A stretch of DNA of 64,000 bases from Erwinia pyrifoliae DSM 12163 (GCF_000026985.1 NC_017390.1:2005422-2069421), one strand, 5' to 3'. Positions 37,136 through 48,060 are shown, numbered from the stretch's first letter. The notes: generated by a model not told the origin, from the letters alone. Translations and numbers: made by a program.

Positions 37136-40122
37136 TTCTTGTAGACGCTCCCGCTGTCAATCCAGTAATGCGCGATGCCGGAGCCACTGCTGGCCAGCGT
37201 ATTTAGCCGCAGGCGCAGGTGCTCAAGCGGCACCTGACTGCCGTCATCGAGGCTGGCTTCGGCAATGGCGAAACGCTCCGGGCCGAACTCGCCAAACGGC
37301 CGACTGACCGCCAGCTTGATGCGTAATACGTTATCTCCCGCCACGCTGCGAGCCAGCTGTGAATCAACAATGGTCAGGGTATATAGCGGCGAGGCGGGCC
37401 AGCGGTCATTGTCCAGCTGGCGAAAGCCGAGCGTTAACGCGCCGCGCACCTGGAAACGGCTGCGCACGTCGAGATTGAAACTTTGCTTGTCGAGATCGAT
37501 ATCGCTATACCAGACGTTATCTGCCGTCAGCGCGCCCGTGCCGTCCAGCATTCCCAGATAACGGATGGTCGAGTAGGGCTGGAAATCTCCGGCTTTAAAC
37601 CAGAAGTTACCCAGCCGCAGATCGAGTGAAAGCAGGCACAGCATCGCCCCGACCGCCGCCGTTGATTTCGGGTTTTCAATTTTTCCCTGCTTGTTAAACG
37701 GATACCAGTCATTGGTGTGGTAGCCGTCAAGCGACAGAATACGACTGACAGGCAGCGGTTGCAGGTGGCGGAACAGGGCCTGTACCCCGGGGAAGCGTGA
37801 AGGGCGGCCGGTTAGCAGCAGCACATCGCAGTCATATACCGCAACCACTTCAGACATTGAGCGCAGGCTGTGGGTGATGTTCATGCGCGGCGACAGGAAC
37901 TCGCCGTGCAGCTTGCTCAGTCGGACTATCAGCGGCACGTCGAGAATATCAAAGGCTGGCGCATCACCCGGCAGTTCGCCCTGGATTTCACGGTTGATAT
38001 AGTCCAATAGTTTATCCGTCGGCGGCTGGGCCAGCAGTTCGGCAAAGCGTGCGTCAATTTCTGCGTTGAGATCGAGCGGATCGACGTTTTCATAGGCGGA
38101 CAGGATCGCCTGACCCAGGGGGATAAACAGCTGTAACGTGACCTGCTGACGCAGCGTGGAGTGGCCGTCCATATGGCCTTCATGGCCAAACAGACGCGTC
38201 ATCACCGCTTCCGGGTTGACGATACCAGCCTGTTTAAAGGCAATCAGTAACGCTGGCAGCACATAAAGCTGGATGACGTCCAGCAGGATATCGTCTCCCG
38301 CCAGCTTAAAGCCTTCGCGGAACAGCAGGCGCGGCGAAATTTTCACGTTATTGCCAACGCCGTCATCAAGGCGATACTGGGTGATGGCAAGGTCGGTGGT
38401 GCCTCCGCCGATATCAATTGAGGCGATGCGCAGCGTTTTACCGGCCGGTTCATCGGCGGCTCGGTCGCAGTCGGGGCGCGCCATACTGGCAAAGAACGCC
38501 TCGGCACGACCGCCGAAATTAACCTGTGTTTCGTTATACAGATAAACCATCTGGCCACAGGTCGCTTCATCCCACTCCATCTGTACCTGGGGGACCGGGA
38601 CAAGGCTTTTCGCTCGATCCACAGCGAGGGTGAAATCGTCGTCCTGCGGATGCCAGCCCATCGCTTTCCATACCAGCGCAATCGCTTCCTGCATGCGGCG
38701 GCGGAAGATTTCGCGTTCCGGTTTTGGCATTGCCGACGGCAGGGTGAGGATAATATTGCGCAGCTGACGCGGCGCGCTGCCGTGTCGCATTTTCTGACGT
38801 TGCATCGGGCTGTTGATCTGCAATAGCGCCTGTGCCAGCAGCTCAGACAGCATCAGGCTCATCAGCGAACTGCGGCTGTAATGCGCGGCAAACACCGGCA
38901 GACGATCCTCCAGCGCCATGCTGTACAGCGGCTGTCCTTCATCATTAATCAGATTGGTTAGCGGCCGGGCGATGGCCGGCCGCTCCTGCATCAGGTTGCC
39001 CGCAGTACGACTGAAACGCCAGCCCGGCGTGTAGCTCTCTTCATCCCACAAATAGCGGCGCGGACTGGAAAGCCCGGTCGCGCCTTCGGTGCCGAGGCGC
39101 TGCAGCGCCAGCTGACCCGCTTCACGACCCACCCGGGTGATTGATGGCCAGATAAAGGCATCATCGCGTCCGCTTTCCAGCGAGAAATTCTGTTTACCAA
39201 AACTGGCCTGAGCAAACTCGACCCGGCTTTCAAACAGTTCGTTGTACAGCTGATGCGGCTGACTGAGATTGCGCATCTGCAACTCGTAGGTGTGCCTGAG
39301 GCCCTGGTGATCGTCCGTGTGGTCTTCGACCATGATGCCGCAAGTGTGTGAATTGCCCACGTCAAGGATTAAATCCACGGCAATTGCCGGCTCCTGCAGC
39401 GAGGCGGCGCTGATCTTCAGTTCAGGCAGCGACAGCTGATGAGCAAGAAAATGCAGGATATTGAGATAGTGAGCCTGATACTCGAATTCGCGCAGTGCGG
39501 TTTTGATATTCACCTGTGGGCGCTGCTCCAGCTGGGAAGCACTTTCGCTGAAGACTTCGCGCAGCCAGCCATCCACCCAGGTATGATCGAGGAATTCTCC
39601 CAGCTCATCGCTGTGGTGAGCCAATGCAAAGCTGACCCCGTTCTTACCGTCATTCTCATTCAACGCCAGCGATTCGTCTTCGCCATCGGCCCAGACTTTG
39701 GTGTCAAACGCCAGCACGACGCGATGCGTGTTACCGCTGGCATCGGCCTTATCTAACTCGACGACTTGCGCACGCGCCCAGTTATCAGGGCCGCCAATAA
39801 AAGTGCGCGGTGGGTTAAAGCGGAAATAAGGCAGCGGAAGCCACTGTGCGTTAAGCAAAGCGAGCGACTGCTCCAGCGGGAAGCTGAATTCGGGCTTCAC
39901 CACTTCGGCAGGCGCACTCGCCACCTGAGGAAGCAGGTATTTTCCGCTCTGCTGATGATAGTGGAGCCGTAGCAGGGGGCCGTTTGCCGTCTGGCGCACG
40001 AATTTACCCGGCCAGTCGGTAGCGAGATCCGGCTTGACAGCAAAGTCGAGGAACTGAATGCCGCTATTCTGTATCAGCGTCATATTGGGTATAAAGTCAG
40101 TCATTGTCGCCAGCATCCTCAT
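37132..40122 (-). CDS. srfB: SrfB family protein, actin/Hsp70-like ATPase fold
   Basis: 996 residues, middle gene of srfABC. The protein shows two ASKHA-type phosphate loops. One is VDLILDVGNSHTCGIMVEDH (about 252-272). The other is RIASIDIGGGTTDLAITQY (about 560), with a further glycine-rich loop CDVLLLTGRPSRFPGV. That suggests an ATP-driven conformational machine like Hsp70 or actin. Family annotation is virulence factor SrfB; biochemistry is unknown. The start is uncertain among Met at 40122, 40116 and 40104. I keep 40122, which overlaps the srfA stop as ATGA. Pairing of an ASKHA ATPase with a dynamin-like GTPase is the striking trait of this operon. Confidence 0.88.
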   Translation of the reverse strand: MRMLATMTDFIPNMTLIQNSGIQFLDFAVKPDLATDWPGKFVRQTANGPLLRLHYHQQSGKYLLPQVASAPAEVVKPEFSFPLEQSLALLNAQWLPLPYFRFNPPRTFIGGPDNWARAQVVELDKADASGNTHRVVLAFDTKVWADGEDESLALNENDGKNGVSFALAHHSDELGEFLDHTWVDGWLREVFSESASQLEQRPQVNIKTALREFEYQAHYLNILHFLAHQLSLPELKISAASLQEPAIAVDLILDVGNSHTCGIMVEDHTDDHQGLRHTYELQMRNLSQPHQLYNELFESRVEFAQASFGKQNFSLESGRDDAFIWPSITRVGREAGQLALQRLGTEGATGLSSPRRYLWDEESYTPGWRFSRTAGNLMQERPAIARPLTNLINDEGQPLYSMALEDRLPVFAAHYSRSSLMSLMLSELLAQALLQINSPMQRQKMRHGSAPRQLRNIILTLPSAMPKPEREIFRRRMQEAIALVWKAMGWHPQDDDFTLAVDRAKSLVPVPQVQMEWDEATCGQMVYLYNETQVNFGGRAEAFFASMARPDCDRAADEPAGKTLRIASIDIGGGTTDLAITQYRLDDGVGNNVKISPRLLFREGFKLAGDDILLDVIQLYVLPALLIAFKQAGIVNPEAVMTRLFGHEGHMDGHSTLRQQVTLQLFIPLGQAILSAYENVDPLDLNAEIDARFAELLAQPPTDKLLDYINREIQGELPGDAPAFDILDVPLIVRLSKLHGEFLSPRMNITHSLRSMSEVVAVYDCDVLLLTGRPSRFPGVQALFRHLQPLPVSRILSLDGYHTNDWYPFNKQGKIENPKSTAAVGAMLCLLSLDLRLGNFWFKAGDFQPYSTIRYLGMLDGTGALTADNVWYSDIDLDKQSFNLDVRSRFQVRGALTLGFRQLDNDRWPASPLYTLTIVDSQLARSVAGDNVLRIKLAVSRPFGEFGPERFAIAEASLDDGSQVPLEHLRLRLNTLASSGSGIAHYWIDSGSVYKK

Positions 40123-41483
40123 TTACTCTCACGCTTCATGGTCATTGGCAGCACCGTATCGTTGTTATAACGGCCGCTGCACTCGGCGGCGCCGGTCAAA
40201 CCCTGTTTACAGACCAGCTCCGGCATCTGATAGCGCGAGCCGTCGCTACAACGCGCTTTGCTGCGGCTGTTGATCACCAGGTTGCCTGACTTCATCAGTC
40301 CGGCGAACACCTCAACCCGGCAGCTTACGCCGTCGCCCTGAATCATACGGGCGCTGCCTTTACCATTCTGTAGCTGATATTTCAGCATGGGCGGTGTGCC
40401 GGTCAGCGGATTTTTCACCTGTACCCGAACGCGCCAGTTTCCGTTGAGGAACTTGACGGAACCGATTTTTACCGCGTTTTGCGGCATCACCAGGTCATCT
40501 TTCCCTGCCGGGCGTACATCCGCTAGCGGGGCGGCAGCCGGTGCAGGCGCTGGATCAGGACGGGGCGTGGGTACGACGATGGCGGAAGTCAGCGGTAGCG
40601 CACTCAACACCGCCGGTGCAACCGTGGGGGCTGGCGACCGTGCTGGTGGCTCTACAGCGGGGGGAGTGGCCGGGGGCGATGTGGCGATGGATCTGTCGCT
40701 GCATGCTTTTAACTGTATGCCAAAAGCGACCAGTAATACGGCGGCTGGCAACAGCCAGCCATATCGCAGCCAGGATCGGGCGGCTGGTTTTTCCTCGACT
40801 AACGGCACCGCCGGAACAGGTTCTGACGTCGGTTCATCTGTCGGTTCATCTGTCGGTTCAGGTTCATCAGCCCGGTCTTGCGCAGTCATAGACGGGATGA
40901 CCAGAGCCGGTTGCCGGGCGGGTAATGGCTCGGGCTTCGCCACGGAAACGCTGGAGACAGTCACCGGGGCCAGGCGCGACAGGGCAATCTGGGGATCAAC
41001 ATCATCGAGTGTTAAACAGTCAAAAGCGTTCTGACGGGTCTTTTTATCCAGACTGATAAAACCCCAAAAAGTGATGACCGGCTTGCCATCAACAAGATAG
41101 ACAAAGTTCTGGTCCGGGAATTGCAGTGCCTTGTTCAGCAGAGCGCCGAACAGTTTCTGGCCTGGTTTTTCCGAGCGCAGGGCGCGTTCGCTAATTTCAG
41201 CGAAAGTGCTCTGGCATACCAGCAGCTGATTAAGCGCTGCGCTTCGTGCGCTGTTACTGGCAGAAGCCCAGGTAGTCACTTTACCCGCTACGGGGGAATA
41301 CCAGTCAAGACGGTTGCCGGCATCGTTCGGCTGAGGGATAGCCAGGCAGTCGGCTATCTGTGACTGTTTTCTCAGGCGCAGGGTTTCGCGCAGTTGCAAA
41401 GCGGAGAGATAAACCGGTTGACCGCTTTCACCGAGGGCAAGAAGCGCGTCCAGATTTCCACTGCGTAAGAAGATTTTTGCCAC
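40119..41483 (-). CDS. srfA: SrfA family membrane protein
   Basis: First gene of srfABC, about 454 residues. The N-terminal domain starts VAKIFLRSGNLDALLALGESGQPVYLSALQLRETLRLRKQ, matching Salmonella SrfA. Then comes a low-complexity acidic linker with DEPT repeats, a single membrane helix near residue 245 (LLPAAVLLVAFGIQL), a long Pro/Ala-rich tether, and a small C-terminal domain with two Cys pairs. This predicts a bitopic protein with a periplasmic C-terminus that could anchor the SrfB-SrfC machine. GTG at 41483 is chosen over the ATG at 41570, because the family begins with xAKI and AAGG lies upstream. Confidence 0.85.
   Translation of the reverse strand: MAKIFLRSGNLDALLALGESGQPVYLSALQLRETLRLRKQSQIADCLAIPQPNDAGNRLDWYSPVAGKVTTWASASNSARSAALNQLLVCQSTFAEISERALRSEKPGQKLFGALLNKALQFPDQNFVYLVDGKPVITFWGFISLDKKTRQNAFDCLTLDDVDPQIALSRLAPVTVSSVSVAKPEPLPARQPALVIPSMTAQDRADEPEPTDEPTDEPTSEPVPAVPLVEEKPAARSWLRYGWLLPAAVLLVAFGIQLKACSDRSIATSPPATPPAVEPPARSPAPTVAPAVLSALPLTSAIVVPTPRPDPAPAPAAAPLADVRPAGKDDLVMPQNAVKIGSVKFLNGNWRVRVQVKNPLTGTPPMLKYQLQNGKGSARMIQGDGVSCRVEVFAGLMKSGNLVINSRSKARCSDGSRYQMPELVCKQGLTGAAECSGRYNNDTVLPMTMKRESK
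40831..40868. repeat. 12-bp coding repeat in srfA
   Basis: GGTTCATCTGTC occurs twice in tandem and then partially twice more. It encodes the DEPT repeats of the SrfA linker on the minus strand, so length variation between strains is likely. Confidence 0.75.
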
Positions 41484-41897
41484 GCAAAAGGCCTTATATT
41501 CAGGATTGGATTTAACAGGCGGGTAATAACAGCATAGTCTAGTGCCGTTTGACTTAAACCAAATGCGCAAACAAGCTATAAATTAGTTGGGTATTTTGAG
41601 CATAGAAGGGAACGGAACATTGAGCCGTGTCAACCCATAAAGAACAACCGTCATTTTGACCTGCCTGGCCATCCGCTATCGCAAGGCCGGACGATGAGAT
41701 GATTAACATAGGCTTATGTCGGCAGCAAGACTGGCGTTGCCATCGTTATGACGTTGATTGCCGGGTAGAGCGATACGCTGGCGCTGCGACTGTAAAACTC
41801 TGGTAAATAGGAACAACCCTAAGCAGGAACGGCTGTTTTTATCAGCACGCAACGCTATGATATCCGGCTTAAACCACACTGAGGAAATAGCGTCATT
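41484..41897. other. Intergenic region between srfA and the lipoprotein gene
   Basis: About 410 bases between divergent genes, where the srfABC promoter should lie. No specific regulator site is recognised. Open frames here are antisense to the lipoprotein gene. Confidence 0.35.
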
Positions 41898-42332
41898 ATG
41901 TTTTATCGTTCCACTCTTGTCACTCTTGCGGCCACGCTGGCGCTTGCAGGCTGTAGCCATAAAGCGGCTGAAGCCCCTGCCACCGTGGAGGTAAGCGCTG
42001 CTGAAGCCACCCCTGCCGTATCTGAATTTGCTGCAGGGCCAACGCAGATTAATGTCTCGCACATCCTCACCCGCGCCGATGACGGCTCGACGGTGATCCT
42101 GACTATCGACGATAAAGAGGCGGGAATGTTGGGTCGCGGAGACAGCAAAGCGCTGTTTGTCTCTGCCGGAAAACATAAGGTCGGGGGCTATGTGCAAACG
42201 CTTTTTGGCCTTGGCCGGGTCAGTATTCAGTCTGTTGACGTCACCACTAACACCGATCAAGCCGTTCACGTTGCCTATTCAGTGACGAGGAACAAACCGG
42301 CTTTTGCCGTCACAAGCTCCACTGCTGGCTAA
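41898..42332 (+). CDS. Small putative lipoprotein
   Basis: 144 residues. Signal peptide with lipobox LALAGC (acylated C about residue 19), then an Ala/Pro/Glu-rich linker and a compact domain (INVSHILTRADDGSTVILTIDDKEAGMLGRGDSKALFVSAGKHKVGGYV). That domain resembles small PEGA-like beta folds used in envelope lipoproteins, but the match is by eye only. Position 2 after the Cys is Ser, which favours the outer membrane. It is a single gene, divergent from srfA and ended by a strong bidirectional terminator. Function unknown. Confidence 0.8.
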   Translation: MFYRSTLVTLAATLALAGCSHKAAEAPATVEVSAAEATPAVSEFAAGPTQINVSHILTRADDGSTVILTIDDKEAGMLGRGDSKALFVSAGKHKVGGYVQTLFGLGRVSIQSVDVTTNTDQAVHVAYSVTRNKPAFAVTSSTAG

Positions 42333-42383
42333 TATCGCCTTACAGCTGCTGTCCGGGCTGATAACCTGTTCTGCAAAATAAAA

Positions 42384-42410
42384 AAAGCCCGGTGATAGTC
42401 ACCGGGCTTT
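42384..42410. terminator. Strong bidirectional terminator
   Basis: AAAGCCCGGTGA/TCACCGGGCTTT, 12-bp stem and 3-base loop, A-rich on the left and T-ended on the right. It serves both the lipoprotein gene and convergent mqo. Confidence 0.92.
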
Positions 42411-42431
42411 AGCCGTTACATGCGTTACAAA

Positions 42432-44087
42432 TTACAGCGCCATATCATGTTGTGCGCTTTCAACGTGCTTTTCTTGCTGTGGTGCCACATCGGTGGCTTT
42501 ACCGGTTTTGCTATCAATTACCGGGGGTTTAGTCAGTTGCAGCGTCGCTGCGGTGTCGTTCCAAACCTGCTGGGTTAAGGACACGTTGCCATTCAACTGC
42601 TGGCCATAGCTTGGCACGATAGCGCGGATCTTGCTCTGCCACTCTGGTGAGTTGAACTCCTCAGGGAACAGTTTCTTAATGACGTTCAGCGCGATAGGAG
42701 CCGCTGTTGATGCTCCCGGCGATGCGCCCAACAGAGCAGCAAGGGTTTTCTGCTTGTCGGTAACAATTTCGGTACCCAACTTCAGCACGCCACCTTTGTC
42801 AGCGTCCTTTTTAATAATCTGAACGCGCTGGCCTGCCTGAATCAGCTTCCAGTCTTCCTTACGCGCATTCGGGTAGTACTCTTTCAGCGCAGCGAAACGG
42901 TCATCGTCGCTTAGCATCACCTGACCCACCAGGTATTTCACCAGGTCAAAGTTATCGAGGCCCACATGGGTCATCGGCATCACGTTGCTGGTGGTGGTGG
43001 TGCTGAGAAGATCGAACAACGAGCCATTTTTCAGGAACTTGGTTGAGAAGGTGGCGAAGGGCCCGAACAGTACTACGCGTTTACCGTCAATAAAGCGGGC
43101 ATCCAGATGCGGTACTGACATTGGCGGTGCGCCAACGGAAGCCTGACCATACACTTTTTCCGTATGCTGTTTGGTCACTTCAGGATGTTCGCTCACCAGG
43201 AACGAACCGCCCACCGGGAAGCCAGCATAGTTATCCGCTTCCGGGATGCCGGTTTTCTGCAACAGCTTCAACGCGCCGCCGCCAGCACCGATAAACACGT
43301 ATTTCGCATCAACGCTGTGCTTATCACCGCTTTTAACAACGGTAATGGTGACATGCCATGAGTTATCGGCATTACGTGTAAACCCGGTAGCTTCAGATGA
43401 GGTTTCCAGCGTGAAGTTTTTATCTTTCTTCAGACTGCCGATCAGCTGACGGGTGATTTCGCCGTAGTTCACGTCGGTACCAACCGGAGTCCAGGTTGCT
43501 GCAACTTTCTGCTGCGGGTCGCGGCCTTCAATGATCAGCGGTGACCATTGCTTGATCTGGTTTTGATCGGTTGAGAATTTCATTCCCTGGAACAGGGTAG
43601 TCTGCTGCAGCGCCTCATAGCGTTTGGTCAGGTAGTTAACGTTATTATCACCCCAGACAAAGCTCATATGCGGGGTCGAGTTGATAAAGGAGTGCGGGTC
43701 GTTGAGGATGCCGCGCTTCACCTGAGTGGTCCAGAACTGGCGGGAAATCATAAATTGCTCGTTGATTTCCAGCGCTTTGCTGACGTCAATGGAACCGTCC
43801 GCACGCTGGGGCGTGTAGTTCAGTTCCATGTTGGCCGAGTGGCCCGTGCCGGCGTTATTCCAGCCGTTAGAAGACTCCAGGGCAACGCCATCGAGCTTTT
43901 CCACCATCAGCTGCTTCCAGCCTGGCTGAAGTTCCTGGAGAAAAGTGCCCAGTGATGCACTCATAATGCCGCCGCCAATCAGCAGCACATCCGTTTTCTG
44001 TGGGGCAGCGTTTTCAGCCCAGCTACTGCTACAAACAAGCAGAGCGGACAAGGAGAGAACAGGGATCGTTTTTCTGATGTTAGACAT
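42432..44087 (-). CDS. mqo: Malate:quinone oxidoreductase
   Basis: Peripheral membrane FAD enzyme oxidising malate to oxaloacetate and passing electrons to quinone; part of the TCA cycle. 551 residues against 548 in E. coli Mqo. The dinucleotide-binding motif [18 protein letters not shown] begins near residue 33. Also seen: [39 protein letters not shown] and [26 protein letters not shown] cleavable-looking hydrophobic N-terminus ([19 protein letters not shown]) precedes the FAD domain, as in some enterobacterial Mqo. It is a monocistronic gene ended by the shared terminator. Confidence 0.96.
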   Translation of the reverse strand: MSNIRKTIPVLSLSALLVCSSSWAENAAPQKTDVLLIGGGIMSASLGTFLQELQPGWKQLMVEKLDGVALESSNGWNNAGTGHSANMELNYTPQRADGSIDVSKALEINEQFMISRQFWTTQVKRGILNDPHSFINSTPHMSFVWGDNNVNYLTKRYEALQQTTLFQGMKFSTDQNQIKQWSPLIIEGRDPQQKVAATWTPVGTDVNYGEITRQLIGSLKKDKNFTLETSSEATGFTRNADNSWHVTITVVKSGDKHSVDAKYVFIGAGGGALKLLQKTGIPEADNYAGFPVGGSFLVSEHPEVTKQHTEKVYGQASVGAPPMSVPHLDARFIDGKRVVLFGPFATFSTKFLKNGSLFDLLSTTTTSNVMPMTHVGLDNFDLVKYLVGQVMLSDDDRFAALKEYYPNARKEDWKLIQAGQRVQIIKKDADKGGVLKLGTEIVTDKQKTLAALLGASPGASTAAPIALNVIKKLFPEEFNSPEWQSKIRAIVPSYGQQLNGNVSLTQQVWNDTAATLQLTKPPVIDSKTGKATDVAPQQEKHVESAQHDMAL

Positions 44088-44538
44088 ATCGAATATCAGT
44101 ATTAGTTAAAGAATTGAAAATATATTTTAGCGCAATTTAACCATAAGTTAATAACTATTTTCACAACTTAAGCTAAATCTGGTTTTTTTTAATTCCTGAT
44201 TGGTTTCTTTAATTGCACAGATAATTTTTTTAGTTAAAAAACCTGCGGGTTAATTTACAGAAGTGCGAAAAGTTGGTTATTTTTCAATGAAATCAGTTAT
44301 CACGCACCCTTTAAGTGGTTAATCTGGCGTGTTGTCTATATGTTTTTGGAAAAATAGCACATTATTGTCAATAATAATCACCGCTCAGGCGGCATTTTGG
44401 CCGGGTTATCAGTTGGTGCAATGAGCCGGCTGCACTGTCTGGTGGCGATTAACTATCATACTGATGCCGTTAACTGGGCATATGCGCTGGATGTGCCAGG
44501 ATTATTCACTATCGCCAACTTAACGGAATATAGCGCTA
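44088..44538. other. AT-rich promoter interval of mqo and the DUF4385 gene
   Basis: About 450 bases. The left half is very AT-rich with T runs and should contain the mqo promoter. The right half contains a 43-codon frame (44421-44552, MSRLHCLVAINYHTD...) overlapping the next gene. I do not consider it real. Nothing else is recognised. Confidence 0.4.
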
Positions 44539-44988
44539 ATGAAGGAATTTGATTATCAGCAGGATTTTAAGGGCATCAATTTTCGCCAACAGCCTGAAAA
44601 ATATCAGGTAGGCCGGGGGGAGCAGGGCGTATTGATAGTAGAGCCTTATAAAAGTGAGATACTGCCCCACTGGCGCTTTAAAACTCCCGCTATTGCCGAT
44701 ATTTCCGCCAAAAAGATTATGCAGCTTTTTGAAGCCTACCGCGCAGATGATGATTTCGTCGGCATGGATATGGCACGTAAATTTATCCAAATGGGTTATA
44801 CGCGGGCGCGCCGCTACGCGAATCACAAAGGTGGGCGTAAATATGATGCCGATAAGCAGATCCTGCCTTATCAACTCAATGAAGAAAAAGCCGCAGCGGC
44901 CGCTATTTTCAAACACTGCTGGGACCAGATCCGGGAGGATAAGGATTATCTGTCACGTAAAAAAAAGCATCAGTTGCTTTATGGTTAA
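44539..44988 (+). CDS. DUF4385 family protein
   Basis: 149 residues, soluble, basic C-terminus. Matches the DUF4385 pattern as I know it: FDYQQDFKGINFRQQPEKYQVGRGEQGVLIVEPYKSEILPHWRFKTP, then a helix, VGMDMARKFIQMGYTRARRYANHKGGRKYD, ending in DYLSRKKKHQLLYG. The conserved Arg/Tyr/His-rich block suggests nucleic-acid or phosphate binding; this is inference. Function is unknown in the whole family. The gene stands alone, between mqo and the carbonic anhydrase gene. Confidence 0.85.
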   Translation: MKEFDYQQDFKGINFRQQPEKYQVGRGEQGVLIVEPYKSEILPHWRFKTPAIADISAKKIMQLFEAYRADDDFVGMDMARKFIQMGYTRARRYANHKGGRKYDADKQILPYQLNEEKAAAAAIFKHCWDQIREDKDYLSRKKKHQLLYG

Positions 44989-45076
44989 CGTTGATGGCGG
45001 CGGCAGCCTGAAATGAACTCGCACAAGTCAGTGCAAGGGGAATGGGGAAAATGCAGGGCATCCATGCCGCTGAGAA

Positions 45077-45712
45077 TTACTCGAAATGAACCTGCGGGTT
45101 ATCAGATAACAGAACGAACCGTTTGCTGTTTTTATCCAGCGCCAGAATGACACCGCTTTCAATATCATAAACCCAGCCATGCAGGCGTAACGCATTGTTA
45201 CGTAAGCCAACAGCAACAGATGGGTGCGTTTTGATATTGTTTAGCTGCGCAATGACATTCTCCTGAACCATGGCCTTCACTTTTTCCTCTTCGCTGCCGT
45301 AGGTTTTTTTCTCGATAACCGCCTTAGCCGCATCGGCATAGCGCAGCCAGTGTTCAACGGCCGGCATCGGTTCAAGACACTGGCAAGTAGCTATTGCTTT
45401 CATGGCACCACAGTTTGAATGCCCACAAATAACAATATCGCTTACGCCCAGCGCAACGACTGCGTATTCGATCGTTGCAGATACGCCGCCCGGTTCCGGT
45501 CCGAAGGAGGGCACAATGTTGCCGGCATTACGAATAACAAAGAGCTGCCCGGGATCTTGCTGGGTGACCAGCTCCGGCACCAGGCGGCTATCTGAACATG
45601 AGATGAACAACGCTTTGGGATTCTGACCAGAGGCAAGGCTGCGGAACAACTCTTTTTGTTCCGGGAAAATCTCTTTCTGGAAGTTCAGGAAACCTTCGAC
45701 AATGTGTTGCAT
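45077..45712 (-). CDS. Beta-class carbonic anhydrase (CynT-like)
   Basis: Zinc enzyme interconverting CO2 and bicarbonate, cytoplasmic, 211 residues. The beta-class zinc ligands are C39, H98 and C101, with the D41-R43 dyad ([10 protein letters not shown]) and [30 protein letters not shown] forms the dimer core. The closest match by memory is E. coli CynT, but no cyanase or cyanate transporter gene is adjacent. It may therefore serve general bicarbonate supply. Gene symbol left open for that reason. Confidence 0.93.
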   Translation of the reverse strand: MQHIVEGFLNFQKEIFPEQKELFRSLASGQNPKALFISCSDSRLVPELVTQQDPGQLFVIRNAGNIVPSFGPEPGGVSATIEYAVVALGVSDIVICGHSNCGAMKAIATCQCLEPMPAVEHWLRYADAAKAVIEKKTYGSEEEKVKAMVQENVIAQLNNIKTHPSVAVGLRNNALRLHGWVYDIESGVILALDKNSKRFVLLSDNPQVHFE

Positions 45713-45853
45713 AGCGATATCTCTTTTTAGTAGTGATGGTACAACTCAGATAACATTCTGCATTTTATCAGTGACGGCTACAACCGCCATGCTGGTGCGC
45801 GGGTCACCCGTCGGCCAGAAGCGGAAAACCCGCCGTGGCCGACTTTGCGATAT

Positions 45854-47791
45854 TTAAATGGTTGCCGTGGTACGGAAAACAGCAACCATATCGAGTAACT
45901 GGATGGCTCGGGCAGCGAGATCTCCTGCTGATGAGGCTGATTGTTCAACCATAACCGCATTCTGCTGGATTGAGCGATCCATTTGGCTTACGGCAATATT
46001 CACTTGTGTCACACCGGAAGTTTGCTCCTTAGAAGAGGTTGAAATTTCATTCACCAGTCGCGCCGTTTGCGCAATGGCCTTAACGCTTTGCTTGACCTTA
46101 TCCCCTGAGTCCTGGGCTTGCAGAATCCCCTGACGGGCAATGTCAACCGATTGTCCTGTCAGCAGTTTGATATCCTTGGCAGCTCTTGCCGACCTTTGGG
46201 CAAGCGCTCTTACCTCCTCAGCGACGACGGCAAACCCTCTGCCATGTTCTCCAGCTCTTGCCGCTTCTACGGATGCATTCAATGCCAGAATATTGGTCTG
46301 AAATGCAATATGATCAATAACGCTGGTGATTTCCTCAATCTGGCCAGCGCTGGTGCTGATTTTCTGCATCAAACTAAGCACGGATTCCATTGATTCTCCC
46401 CCCATAAGCGCAGATTCGGTAGCCGAGCTTGCCATAACGGCGGCATGACGAGTATTTTCGGCGTTTTGAAGTATGCTGGACGAAAGCTGCTCCATGCTTG
46501 CGGCTGTTTCCGCAACAGAGGCAGCCTGTTCCTCTGTACGAGATGAGAGGTCATTATTCCCTTTGGCTATCTCTTCAGATGAGGTCGCGATGGTAGCCGC
46601 ATGATGCTTAATATCTGCAACTAGCGATGAAAGACGTTGACGCATTTTCATCAGTGAATGAGTCAGATCTGCCACTTCATTAGTGCCTGTTTGCACAAGG
46701 TGAGAAGTTAAATCTCCAGAGGCCACTTCGCTGGCAACTTTAGTCGCTTCACTGACCGGGCCGGTAATCGAATGACTAATACAGATACCCATAACGATGA
46801 CCATAATGGCAATGACAATAAGCCATGCTAAAAGCTGCAATTGATTTAATCGATGCTGTTTAATCTGTTCGGAAAGCATAAACATCAATTCATCGCAGCC
46901 TTCATTAGCCAATATCGCATAGTCATTAATAGCCAGAGTCAATGCTGCCGCATAATCTTCAGCTTGAGGGCGCTTTCCGTGTTTTAGAAAACCGTCTTCA
47001 GTCATCGCTAACGCTTCATTATATTTTTTCAAAGCGATATCAGACAGAGGATTAAGCTTCATACATAACGCGTTGTCAGACTGACAAGATTTCACAAGTT
47101 CCGCGTTGAAATTTTCGAACGCAATTTTACCATTATTTATCAGCACCTCCATGCGCACCAAATCACTGGCACTGATAGCGTCTTTCTTAAGCAGCGAGGA
47201 AACACCAACAGCTTGCATCTGAGCAATAGCTTCTGTTAAAGTCGGCAGGCGATTTAGCATGGCTATTATAAGCTGATAACTGCGAAGATCGGGGTCGAGA
47301 GATAAATTATGATAATCGAGTATATGCGTGTTTATATCAAGGAGCATGCGTATTAAATCAGTGTGGCGCTTTAAATTTCCCGAAGTTGTGAGGTTTTTAT
47401 CATCGATATCGCTTTGCAATTGATTCCACAAAGCAGTTAGTTCACTAAATCTCTGTTGAACATGATTGTCAATGGAAGTTGTACGCAAATACGCCCCAAT
47501 GGCATCTGCTTTTGAATTCACCCGATCTCTCGATGCGATGCGGGTTGGACTTACCGGGTTATTTGTAGCAATGGCAAAAGCCGTTTCAGTCCGATGACGC
47601 TGCATAAGATTTAACAGGTCGAACACCTCTTTTTCTACAGGCACGCCTTTTAATTCAAGTATCTTGGTATTCACATCCGCGTTCCCTTCTTGAATATACA
47701 TCCAGGTAGGGACAGCAAAGAGCAATAAACCGAATACGCCAAGAAGCAGGAGCTTTGCAGGCAATGAGATGTGATTCAATATTCTTTTCAT
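45854..47791 (-). CDS. Methyl-accepting chemotaxis protein, large sensor, no CheR tether
   Basis: Chemoreceptor of 645 residues. TM1 spans about 13-30. The periplasmic domain is large (about 31-318, all-helical, resembling helical bimodular or nitrate/nitrite-type sensors). TM2 spans about 320-342. HAMP follows ([24 protein letters not shown]), then the signalling coiled coil with tip [39 protein letters not shown]. It ends [10 protein letters not shown] and lacks the xWxxF tail present in the other receptor, so its adaptation depends on neighbours. Two Cys in [13 protein letters not shown] may form a disulfide. Ligand unknown. It is more AT-rich than flanking genes. Confidence 0.92.
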   Translation of the reverse strand: MKRILNHISLPAKLLLLGVFGLLLFAVPTWMYIQEGNADVNTKILELKGVPVEKEVFDLLNLMQRHRTETAFAIATNNPVSPTRIASRDRVNSKADAIGAYLRTTSIDNHVQQRFSELTALWNQLQSDIDDKNLTTSGNLKRHTDLIRMLLDINTHILDYHNLSLDPDLRSYQLIIAMLNRLPTLTEAIAQMQAVGVSSLLKKDAISASDLVRMEVLINNGKIAFENFNAELVKSCQSDNALCMKLNPLSDIALKKYNEALAMTEDGFLKHGKRPQAEDYAAALTLAINDYAILANEGCDELMFMLSEQIKQHRLNQLQLLAWLIVIAIMVIVMGICISHSITGPVSEATKVASEVASGDLTSHLVQTGTNEVADLTHSLMKMRQRLSSLVADIKHHAATIATSSEEIAKGNNDLSSRTEEQAASVAETAASMEQLSSSILQNAENTRHAAVMASSATESALMGGESMESVLSLMQKISTSAGQIEEITSVIDHIAFQTNILALNASVEAARAGEHGRGFAVVAEEVRALAQRSARAAKDIKLLTGQSVDIARQGILQAQDSGDKVKQSVKAIAQTARLVNEISTSSKEQTSGVTQVNIAVSQMDRSIQQNAVMVEQSASSAGDLAARAIQLLDMVAVFRTTATI

Positions 47792-47898
47792 GTTTCAAAT
47801 CATCTCGTCGAAATCAATTAAAATTAAATATGCATAATGATTTGATAATTCACTATTTAAAGATAAACTCCGCGAGGTTATTTGACAGGCAATGGAAA

Positions 47899-47906
47899 GG
47901 GCAGGG
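47899..47906 (+). promoter_or_regulatory. KOPS motif pointing to dif
   Basis: GGGCAGGG matches the FtsK-orienting consensus GGGNAGGG. It reads rightward, toward dif 0.8 kb away. Confidence 0.55.
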
Positions 47907-48060
47907 GTGGTATTATCGATATAAGTACTGATCATTGCTTGAAGTTCCCGATGGTGAAAAAAGTAAAAAAAAGGCATCAATTTATTTTTAATCACCTGAA
48001 ATAGTATATTTTTTCTATCACCACTTCATGCCAACTAATGATGATTAACCTAATTTTAAT

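Noticed and set aside
41703..42269. Minus-strand 188-codon frame over the lipoprotein gene
   Set aside because: Opposite a clear lipoprotein CDS, with no family resemblance.
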